64,000 nt of DNA, taken from positions 43,549 through 107,548 of the forward strand of contig MCFG01000241.1 in NCBI GenBank assembly GCA_002104895.1, in the 5' to 3' direction. The notes below the pieces were generated by a model. The model saw only the letters and a program-made list of their open reading frames with translations, ran no database searches and was not told where the DNA came from. The DNA comes from Anaeromyces robustus (lineage: Eukaryota > Neocallimastigomycota > Neocallimastigomycetes > Neocallimastigales > Neocallimastigaceae). Every line of letters begins with the position of its first letter. Within the stretch, counting starts at the first letter, position 1. The position numbers and the translations under genes were made by a program. This document shows, piece by piece, positions 38,637 through 48,103 of the stretch.

Positions 38637-40858
38637 AGTTGAAAGGAAATTAATATAAAATATTATTATTAATAAGTTGAAAGAAATTAATATAAAATTT
38701 TATTAACTATTTTTTTTTTTTTATTATATATAAATACATATTCGATATGATATATATATAAAGAATATAATAAAAATATATAAAAATATATAATTTAAAT
38801 AGAAATAAGAATTGAAAGGAAATTAATATAAAATATTATTATTAATAAGTTGAAAGAAAATTAATATAAAATTTTATTAATTTTATTTTTATTGTATATA
38901 AATATATATTCAATATGATATATAAAAGAATATAATAAAAATATAAAGATATATGATTTAAACAGAAATAAGAGTTGAAAGTAAAAAAAAATATAAATAA
39001 ATATTAAAAGGTTGTTACAGGAAAATTAGTTCAAGTTATTATTATTTAATTCAAAATAAAAAAAATTGTATAAAGGAATTAATAAGGATAAAAATGTTTC
39101 TAGGAATTTCAAGAAATTATTAATAAAATTATTTTTATTTAAGGTTATATAAATTATATATAAAAATATAATTTAATTATATAATTTTTATATATTTTAT
39201 TTTTATTAAGAAAATTTTTATTTATAGTTAAAAGAGGTTTCTAAAAGTTTTATTAGTGTATTATGAATTAGTCAAAAAAAAATTTTTTTTTTTTTTTTTT
39301 GTAAAAAAAAATATTTATAGAGTTATTTATTATAATAATATAACAAGATTATCTTAATAGGTTGATTGTTATTATTAATATTATTATTTTTATTATTGTT
39401 TAAATAAAATTTATTAATATTAATATTATCAAAAAAAAATTTTTAATATAATTTTTATTTATAATTAACACAAAGTTTAGAAGTCTTTTAGAATATAGAA
39501 ATTTTTTTTAATTTATTTATTTATTAAATTTTTAATGAACAATATCAGTTATTATGTGTATATTTAAAACTTTGGAATTAATCAATACAATATATATAAC
39601 TTCTTAATCAGAAAGGAATTTAATTTGTGTAACGGAAATATAATGAGAACTTTAATTTTTCAAGAATTACTAGAATTTTTTTTTTTTTTTACAACCGTCG
39701 GAAGTTTACAAAGGAATGTTCTAGAGAATTATAATAAATGAAAATAAAAAAAAAATATTAATTAGTATTATTTATTAAGTGATTGTATTGTTAATAATTT
39801 ATTAATAATTTTCACTCAAGCACAGTGACTATAAAGCCTTTCGACCTCGTACTTAGACCCTCATTCAATATTTATTAATTTTCGTTTCCTAGTTCTGCTC
39901 CCGAATCTCTCATCAGGATTTTCAGCAGAACTTACTACTCTCTTGTTGTTGAATAAATATTGAACTGTCTAAGCACCTCTACTCCCGCTTGCTGAGTGTG
40001 TGCTTAGTTATTCTCTTATTAAAAATTATTTTTAATTACTGTTTATATTTCGACTTTTTCTACTCTATAAACAGCAACCAATACAATGTTAATAAAAAAT
40101 ACTGTTATAATTAAATTTAAATAGCTTGAACAATACTACAAATTATTGAAGTAAGCTATTCTCTTAGTTTATAGAAACGCAATTGAGCTAAGGAGTTTTT
40201 CATCCAACAGCCGCACTCTATAAATAAGGGTTGCTTGAATTAGCTTATTCTTTGAATAAGGCACAAGCAGTATTTAAATTTAATTATAGAATTTACTATT
40301 AATTGCTGAAAGGACTAATTATTTCCTAGTTTTTATATCACACTAATCCCCTGGCAGATTAGAAATATAACAAACTAGTTGGGTGGAAACTAATTATCCT
40401 TATTAATAATAAATTCGGTAACGTAGTGGATAACCACTAATAACTTCCGAAATATTTTTGTTTTAATATAATATATATTAAAACAAATAAATCAATTTTC
40501 TTTAATATTTTTAACGTTTCACAAATCTCTCAATATTTGTGTAACGTTTTCTTTTTGTAATACTTATTTATAATAACAATAGTACTATTAATATTAATTT
40601 TTACTATTATTATTATATAAATTTTTAAAATTTTTATTTAAATAATTAAATCTTCAAATAAATATGTTTTATTATAAAATTCTTTTAAATAATTAATTCT
40701 TTAAATAAATATGTTTTATTATAAAATTCTTTTATTATTATCAAAAAAAAAAAAAAAAATATATCTCAAAAAAAAATTTAAAACCAATATCTCAAATTTA
40801 GTAATAATTATTTTTACTTATGTTAATTTATTGTTTATTTTTCATACTTTTTGTTTCC
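38139..40858 (-). other. Ty3 element 5' leader, unusually long
   Basis: About 2.7 kb lies between the primer site and gag without a convincing frame. Most is AT-rich with related segments (GAAAGGAAATTAATATAAAATATTATTATTAATAAG near 38640 and 38815). The part at about 39820-40460 is less AT-rich and packed with inverted repeats, for example TTCAATATTTATT with AATAAATATTGAA, AGTTCTGCT with AGCAGAACT, and CTAAGCAC with GTGCTTAG. It may act in packaging, dimerisation or translation initiation. Confidence 0.55.
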
Positions 40859-40875
40859 GCCCGGATTCTCCACCA
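40858..40875 (-). other. Ty3 element primer-binding site
   Basis: The minus-strand sequence just inside the right LTR is complementary to a tRNA 3' end: the plus strand reads CGCCCGGATTCTCCACCA, ending in CCA. It starts about nine bases from the LTR (40885). The tRNA species was not identified. Confidence 0.7.
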
Positions 40876-40884
40876 AATTTTTCT

Positions 40885-42100
40885 TGATGCAGGAAACATG
40901 TATATTCATAAACAATAAATATAATTAACTTATATACTAAATAATTATTACTAATGAATCAATAAAATTAAAAATAAAATAATCTTTTGTTTAACTCTTC
41001 TTTTATTTTTATTATTCTTATTTTTAAATACAAATTATTGATCGTTTTATAAAAGAAAGAAAAATTATCCTCCTTTTATAATACATGAATTTTATTATTA
41101 TAGTCTTTCGACTATTATTATTATTATTATTTATTTAATTAATCTAATTATTATTATTTATTTTATAATATAATTCTCTATTCTAAACATTATTTTCTAA
41201 GATTTATTTTAATATTAATTATTATTGTTATTATTATTTATTAATATTTTCTATTCTAATTATTAATTGTTTTATTAATCTATTTAGTGTTTTAAATAAA
41301 AATTAAAAATAAATATTATACTTTTATACAGAAATACATTTAACTTCTGTATTATACATTTTGTAAATAATTCATTTATTTTATAATTAATTTTTATTAT
41401 TTTATTTATTTTATTTTATTTTAATAATATACAGAATATTTATTTTCTGTATTTGTCCAGGGTTTTTAAGTTGGAGGGAAAGGATAAGGGAAAAAAGGGA
41501 AAAGAGTGGATAGTATTATTTAATTATAATTATTTATATTTATTATTATAAATATTTATTATTATAATTATATTGAAGTATTAAATTTATTAAAGGTTAG
41601 AATTAGAAATATTAATAATTATTGTTATAAGAATATAAATAAAATGTATTAATAAAGTGTTATAAAATATTTGATATTGATAAAATATTATTTAAAATAT
41701 TATTTATTATATATAAAGTTTATTATAAAATATTAATAAGATTTATATAAAATATTAATAAAGATATAGAATTTATTATAAGATATTAATAGGATTTATT
41801 TAATATAAAATATTAATAATATTTATTTATTATAAGAATATTGATAAAATTTATTATAAGAATATTAATTATAAAGTATTAATAAAATTTATTTGATATT
41901 AATAAAATATTTATAATTTATTTTAAGATATTAATAAAATATTGATAATATAAAAATAATTTTTAATATAGATAAAATTATTATGTTTTAAGATATTAAT
42001 AATATTATAAAGAAGTTTTATTAAATGTTAGTTTATATGGGATAAAAGGTTTAAAAATATGGGTTTAGAAATAATGTGTATATAAGGGAATATTGTATCA
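40885..42100 (-). repeat. Ty3 element 5' LTR (right copy)
   Basis: This 1216-bp LTR is the same as the left copy in length and, by eye, in sequence. Its outer end (TTGTATCA) abuts AACG, the duplicated target. Confidence 0.9.
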
Positions 42101-42669
42101 AACGGTATCAACAACGACATTAAGGAACTTCGTGGCTCAACGGTGACTACTTCTACTTTTATCATAGATATCACTGGTTCGAATCCTACTTTTACCTTTT
42201 TGATTTGGAAAATTATTCATTTATTTAGTTATTAATACATTTGTTCATTTACTTATTTTATTAATAGAATTATTTAGTCTATAATTATTCATTCACTTAG
42301 TTAGATTTATTTAGATATTAGTTATTCGTTCACTTAGATATAAATACGATTTTATTTAGATACTAATTATGTATTCACTTAATTATAGTAATAGTTAAAT
42401 AATTAAATATTTTGTTATTTAAATAAGTAAACCAATCACGTAATGATTTAGAATAAGTCTTGAATATAAAAGAAATGTATTAATATTATTTTTACTCTTG
42501 GAGTCATTATTAATAAGAAAAATATTAAATATTTAAATATTAAATAAAATACAAAATAAATCCATAAACATTATGTTTTAATATTGTGTTGTTTATTTTG
42601 TTTGTTTATTTTATTTTAATTATTGAAATACTACAACAACCTAGTGAATTTCTCACTAAGTTCGTTACA
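42101..42669 (+). repeat. Family B left LTR (main part)
   Basis: These 569 bp plus TGT at 30505-30507 make a 572-bp LTR. The A box is at 42133-42143 and the B box at 42176-42186. The end pairs with the leader (42631-42648 with 42693-42710). Confidence 0.88.
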
Positions 42670-42710
42670 ATAATGACTCCCGTTGCAAAACATTCACTAC
42701 CTTGTTGTAG
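42631..42710 (+). promoter_or_regulatory. LTR-leader stem of family B enclosing the primer site
   Basis: CTACAACAACCTAGTGAA (42631-42648) pairs with TTCACTACCTTGTTGTAG (42693-42710) over 18 positions with one CC/CC internal mismatch. The loop holds the LTR end and GACTCCCGTTG. Compared with family A, the G-C pair after TAGTG has become A-T, a compensatory change, and a T-G wobble has become C-G. Confidence 0.65.
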
Positions 42711-43182
42711 TATCCCTTTGTCAACGTAACCATTGTTAACATTATTATTTTCATTATTTAATATTAAAATTTAGAAATTTCAATAATTATGAAAATTTTT
42801 CTGAACGATAATGCATCCATCGAGCTTTGGACCTAAAGGTTTTGAATGCACTCATCCATCAAGAATTAAGGAAAAAGTCATCAAAATAAGTGCATTTCTA
42901 TCAAGAGGAGGATGTTAGCTACTTTTTGGACTATTAAACTCTCTGATATCGCTCTTGAATCGCTAGAAACTACCTTTTTTAGATTTTGGAAACTACTTCT
43001 TAGCATACAACTCGCTTGCATTGGACAGCTCTTAGTGTGAATAATATTTTTGTTTTTTCTTAGTTTTCTTTAGTTTTCGTTATAGTTTTCGGTTATTCGC
43101 AACTTACAGATTCTGATTTCCATTTTAGACAAGGTTTTCTATTCTATTGATCGTCTGGAATCCGATCTTCGAAGGGGGGTAT
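42670..43182 (+). other. Family B internal region
   Basis: This non-coding 513-bp region contains the leader stem arm and a short frame from ATGCATCCATC (42811), as in family A. The block GATCGTCTGGAATCCGATC with a polypurine tract lies at 43148-43182. It has no gag-pol. Confidence 0.65.
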
Positions 43183-43754
43183 TGTAACGGTATCAACAAC
43201 GACATTAAGGAACTTCGTGGCTCAACGGTAACTACTTCTACTTTTATCATAGATATCACTGGTTCGAATCCTACTTTTACCTTTTTGATTTGGAAAATTA
43301 TTCATTTATTTAGTTATTAATACATTTGTTCATTTACTTATTTTATTAATAGAATTATTTAGTCTATAATTATTCATTCACTTAGTTAGATTTATTTAGA
43401 TATTAGTTATTCGTTCACTTAGATATAAATACGATTTTATTTAGATACTAATTATGTATTCACTTAATTATAGTAATAGTTAAATAATTAAATATTTTGT
43501 TATTTAAATAAGTAAACCAATCACGTAATGATTTAGAATAAGTCTTGAATATAAAAGAAATGTATTAATATTATTTTTACTCTTTGAGTCATTATTAATA
43601 AGAAAAATATTAAATATTTAAATATTAAATAAAATACAAAATAAATCCATAAACATTATGTTTTAATATTGTGTTATTTATTTTGTTTGTTTATTTTATT
43701 TTAATTATTGAAATACTACAACAACCTAGTGAATTTCTCACTAAGTTCGTTACA
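43183..43754 (+). repeat. Family B right LTR
   Basis: This 572-bp LTR starts TGTAACGGTATC and ends TTCGTTACA. It is followed directly by copia gag sequence. Confidence 0.9.
43218..43271 (+). promoter_or_regulatory. tRNA-like Pol III boxes in family B LTR
   Basis: TGGCTCAACGG (43218-43228) fits the Pol III A-box consensus TRGYNNARNNG at every position, and GGTTCGAATCC (43261-43271) fits the B box perfectly. Offsets from the LTR start are +36 and +79. The 5-bp anticodon-like stem TTCTA/TAGAT can be drawn, but the D arm cannot, so a working tRNA is unlikely. Confidence 0.75.
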
Positions 43755-45135
43755 CCTGATATTAAAAATGACAATACTACAAAATGGATAATTTTAAACT
43801 CTTTGAATGAAGAAACCAGGAAGATTATTGAAAATAGAGGGAAGACCGCCTGTAACGAACTTAGTGAGAAATTCACTAGGTTGTTGTAGTATTTCAATAA
43901 TTAAAATAAAATAAACAAACAAAATAAACAACACAATATTAAAACATAATGTTTATGGATTTATTTTGTATTTTATTTAATATTTAAATATTTAATATTT
44001 TTCTTATTAATAATGACTCAAAGAGTAAAAATAATATTAATACATTTCTTTTATATTCAAGACTTATTCTAAATCATTACGTGATTGGTTTACTTATTTA
44101 AATAACAAAATATTTAATTATTTAACTATTACTATAATTAAGTGAATACATAATTAGTATCTAAATAAAATCGTATTTATATCTAAGTGAACGAATAACT
44201 AATATCTAAATAAATCTAACTAAGTGAATGAATAATTATAGACTAAATAATTCTATTAATAAAATAAGTAAATGAACAAATGTATTAATAACTAAATAAA
44301 TGAATAATTTTCCAAATCAAAAAGGTAAAAGTAGGATTCGAACCAGTGATATCTATGATAAAGGTAGAAGTAGTTACCGTTGAGCCACGAAGTTCCTTAA
44401 TGTCGTTGTTGATACCGTTACACCGCCTACGAAGTCTGGAAGATACTCGAAAACTCGTTCACCAAAGGAAAGGAACAATTGAAAACAGAATTAAAAGAAA
44501 AACTAGAAAAACTAAAATTTGATACCTCAGTTGATATAAATATTTTCATTTCCTACATAGAAAATATCTTTGATGAGTTAGAACTTTTGGATCATAACAT
44601 TCCGGACGAAGCCAAGGTTGGATTTCTAAACAGGTCACTACCTGAAAATCTACGTTGGATCAATGTCTTTCAATTCCGAGATAACTGGAAAAATTGTATC
44701 ACATATATCACCAAAGTAATCCCTGACATTATCTATTCCTACAGAAAAGAAAACCGACTACTGAAGATAAATTCAGATAACAAAGAAGTACTAGCAGCCA
44801 CAATTAGGAATCACAAGAAAAGAAATGGAAAATGTTATATCTGTAAAAAATTTGGTCATTTCGCCTATGAATGTAAATTCAATAAAAGCATCACTAACAA
44901 AATTTACAAAAACAAAAAATATAAACATCCCAAATTCAAGAAATCCTTCAACAATAGAAAACAATTCAACAAATTCAAAAACAATAAAACAACACGTTCT
45001 AAATATAAAGGCAACAAACATGCGCTTCTCGTAACAAACTCCGAACCTAAAAATATATACGAAGAAGCATTCACCAAAGACTATAGTTCGGACACAGAAT
45101 ACCACACCTATTATATACAAAAGGACGATGATATT
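43755..45135 (+). pseudogene. gag: Copia gag region, split by a solo LTR
   Basis: The copia-type gag sequence is recognisable by IILNSLNEE, VWKILENSF and VGFLNRSLPENLRW, and by a CCHC zinc knuckle (CYICKKFGHFAYEC) followed by a Lys-rich tail. It belongs to the same element as the pol at 50424. A family B solo LTR sits inside it (43851-44422), and the family C element begins at its right end. It is a broken fossil and only part of the gag is present. Confidence 0.8.
43851..44422 (-). mobile_element. Solo LTR, family B, inside copia gag
   Basis: This 572-bp solo LTR starts TGTAACGAAC and ends CCGTTACA on the plus strand. It is flanked by CCGCC at 43846-43850 and 44423-44427, a clean 5-bp target duplication. 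Together with the right LTR at 43183 it forms a large inverted repeat around a 96-bp spacer. It is a product of LTR-LTR recombination after insertion. Confidence 0.92.
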
Positions 45136-45850
45136 TGTAACGGAACGGTTGTTCCAATATTACAATTGACACCAAAATTTGAAGTAAACACAAACAAAAT
45201 AAAATTTAAAATAAAAGATACTTATTGCAATATCAGAACACCTTTCCTTTGTTAACCTGAAAGGTCGGTGTCGAGATATATATATTAGTAAGATTTAGTT
45301 TTAAGTTTTATTTTATTTTTATTTAAAATATGTTTTATTAGAATTTAGTTTTATTAATTATTAAAAATTAATAATAACTAACCTTTGTAGTATTTCGAAC
45401 TACTTATGAATTAATTATTACTAATATATATAAAGTTATAAAAGAATAAAAGCACAAAGAAAAATATTTTAACTAAAAGTTTTACACCTATTTATACTTT
45501 TTGCGGAAAAATAGTTTTAAAAATAAAAGTTCATAAAAATAATAAAAAATTGCTAGAAACAAAGATATTTTGATATAAAATGAATCTCATAGAAAAATAA
45601 AGAAATATTATATAATTTTTTCTTAAAGTTTCTAATTTTATTCCAGGTAATTCTATAAAGAAATACAGAAATAAAATACAGAAACAAATACAGAATAAAA
45701 TACAGAAATTTATAATAAATAAATTTAAAATAAAATTTTTATAAAATTTGGAACAAGGTGTGAGTCGAACCCAGAGTGTTCGCCCAGATGGTCATAGTTA
45801 CTAACCACTAGACCATGGTTACTGTTTTACTAATTGAGGGATTCGTTACA
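45136..45850 (-). repeat. Family C 3' LTR (left copy)
   Basis: This 715-bp LTR reads TGTAACGGAACGG...GATTCGTTACA on the plus strand. The target duplication ATATT precedes it (45131-45135). Reversed B box is at 45762-45772 and reversed A box at 45801-45815. Confidence 0.9.
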
Positions 45851-45882
45851 TGGTCCTCCTTCAGGATTCGGATACCAGACGA
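45851..45882 (-). other. Family C polypurine tract and conserved block
   Basis: On the minus strand this reads TCGTCTGGTATCCGAATC, then CTGAAGGAGGACCA directly before the LTR. Family A has the same words at 29605-29638 and family B at 43148-43182. Confidence 0.75.
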
Positions 45883-46168
45883 ATCTTAAAACTAGGCTAA
45901 ACTATACTAAGAAAATTTTTAACTAAATTTTAAACTATACTATATAGGTGTAAAAATAATATAATTTGATATTAATAAAAATACATGAATATTAATTAAA
46001 ATACATGAATATTAATAAAGTTTACATGATATTGATAATATTATGACTAAACTAAACTAAGCTAAGATTTTAAACTAATAATAATAACAATAAGTTTGAT
46101 ATTAATAAAGAATAAAATATTGATAAAATATATTTAATAATTGAGATTCATTATTTAAGTTTTTCTTT

Positions 46169-48103
46169 TCATTTTGATTTATTTTTAACAAAGTAACAAA
46201 GTAAATTTTCAGGTGGTTTATCTTCATAAGGGAGGTATGCATCAAGTTTAAATTCTTTAAATTTGTTGTTTTGTTTTCTTTTGTATTTAATTGATTTTGA
46301 ATTACAGATTACAAAGTATGAAGAGTTGTTAATAATTTCTTTTGAATTTGCTAAGAAAAAATTTTGACATGTAGAATATTTATTTGATTTTGAATAAAAA
46401 TTTGAATTTGGTTTATTATTATCATTCACACTCTCCTTCGAAAAGATTGGATTATTGGGTTTTGAAAAATTAATATTTTGAATAGGTTGATTTGAAGAAT
46501 TTGATTTTGAGCAAGAATAAGGATTGCCAGAGGAAACAGATTGATTACCAGATTTCAGATTATTACAAGAATTATTATTAAAAGAATCGTTACTAAGATT
46601 AACAGAGTTACAAGGAGAATTACTAGAGTTAACAGGATTACAAGAATTTGTACTAAGATTAACAGGATTATTACAAGAATTTTTTCTAGGAAGTACACAA
46701 GAGTTAGAAACATAAGTTGGTTTATTATTATTTTTCAAAGGTTGTGAATTAATTGATTTTGTACGTTCTGAGTGGAAACAAGAAGTATTACAGAAAGATT
46801 TATTGCCAAAGTGATTATCAAGATTATTATTATTTTTAGAATGAGGTTTACAAGATTTATCAGATTTTGTATTTTGAGAATTCGTCACGAATGAATTTGG
46901 GAGTATTAAACAATTTGAAAGACAGTAATTTGAATTGAAAGTTATTTCTTTAGTTGTAAAATTGATAGTGGGATTGTGAGTTACGAGCCAATCTATTCCA
47001 AGAATACCACAATACGAAGGTAGATCCACAATATAGAATTCTGTTTTACAAAGGTGATTTTTATATTTCAACGAGATGGGAAACGTTTTACCAAAAATTG
47101 TTTGATTTCCGGCTACTCCAGAAACGGCAGGAAAAGTGGAATCTGAGTCGAAAGGAATATTGTTTTCTTTAGCAAAGTGTATATCCATAAGATTTAATTG
47201 AGAACCTGAATCTATGAGTAGTTTAGCATTGCAAGAAGAGTTTAAAGTTTGTAGATTGAATTCGGCAACTGGAGCATTCAAAGATGGATCATCAGAAAGT
47301 CTAGGTCTTGATTTTGGTTTGGATTCTGGATTAGAAATAAAAGCATTGCTGGAAGAGGGTTTGTTGTCATTTTCATTTACTTTATTCTTTAAAGGGCAGT
47401 TATTAACTTGATGGTTTTTTGATCCACAGTAGAAACAAAGATGTTCTTTTCTTCTTCTTTCTTTTTCATCACGAGTTATTGTTTCATTAGATTTATTCGA
47501 AGCAAATTGAAAAGAGTTAGCATGACGACCAAAAGAATGATTACTTGAATTATTCGATTTAAAGTATTGATTATGAGTAGAAAGTCTTAAATCTATACGA
47601 GAAGCTATGGTTTGAAGAGAGAATAAGGATTGTGGTCCAGGAAACATTTCTAAGATTCTAGTTGCAATATTGTCGTTTAATCCTGCGAGAAAAGCATCCA
47701 TTTTAGCAGCTTCATTCCAAGAAGAGTCATCTGCATATTTATTGAACTCCAGGATATAGCTTCTTACATCTCCAAAACGTCTCTGTTTAATGGTTCTGAG
47801 CTTTTGGTTTGCTATGAAGGTTGAATCATAATTTCCAAAGGTAGCTTTAAACTTGGATATAAACGCTTCATAGTCATCTAAACATGGGTCCACATTTTCA
47901 ATTAAAGTTGCGGCTCAATTCATTGCAGAACCGTAAAGTCTGGAAATGATGTATGCAACCTTAGCTGGATCTTCAGAAAACTTTTCTGGTTGCAACATAA
48001 AGACAAGGTTCATTTTTGCAAGGAAGCCTTTAAAGAAACGACGGTCTCCAGCGAATCCATCTTTGTACATAACGTTTAAATTAAGAAAGTTATCTTCGTT
48101 CAT
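46169..48103 (-). pseudogene. gag-pro: Family C gag-protease region
   Basis: From 48103 downward the minus strand encodes a Ty3-like capsid (FLAKMNLVFMLQPEKF, FGDVRSYILEFNKYA, MDAFLAGLNDNI). A zinc knuckle (CFYCGSKNHQVNNC) and a retropepsin-like domain (LLIDSGSQLNLMD, GVAGNQTIFG, ILGIDWLVTHNP) follow, then a Ser/Asn-rich tail (SCNNPVNLSTNSCN repeats). It looks interrupted about once. The tail ends at KNKSK with no RT homology after it. Confidence 0.8.

Larger units (their letters stand above)
30512..42100 (-). mobile_element. Ty3/gypsy element (family D), full length, minus strand
   Basis: Two 1216-bp LTRs (30512-31727 and 40885-42100) bound gag, pol and a long leader, all on the minus strand. 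The flanks are AACG on both sides, a 4-bp target duplication inside a family B LTR. It looks structurally whole, with about two small breaks in pol. LTRs are equal in length and look identical by eye, so the insertion is recent and is the youngest visible step of the nest. Confidence 0.9.
30505..43754 (+). mobile_element. Family B miniature LTR element, split by a Ty3 insertion
   Basis: The first LTR starts TGTAACG at 30505, is interrupted by the Ty3 element, and resumes at 42101-42669. The second LTR is 43183-43754. The interrupted LTR sums to 572 bp once the AACG duplication is counted once, exactly the length of the second. The internal region (42670-43182) is 513 bp, non-coding and TRIM-like, ending in the purine tract TTCGAAGGGGGGTAT. 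The LTRs differ at only a few positions. The outer flanks (ATAAA, CCTGA) do not match, which suggests recombination between two insertions. Confidence 0.8.

Noticed and set aside
43671-43889. 72-codon plus-strand frame before the gag region
   Set aside because: Its start lies in a family B LTR and its end in a solo LTR; only the middle 96 bp is copia sequence.
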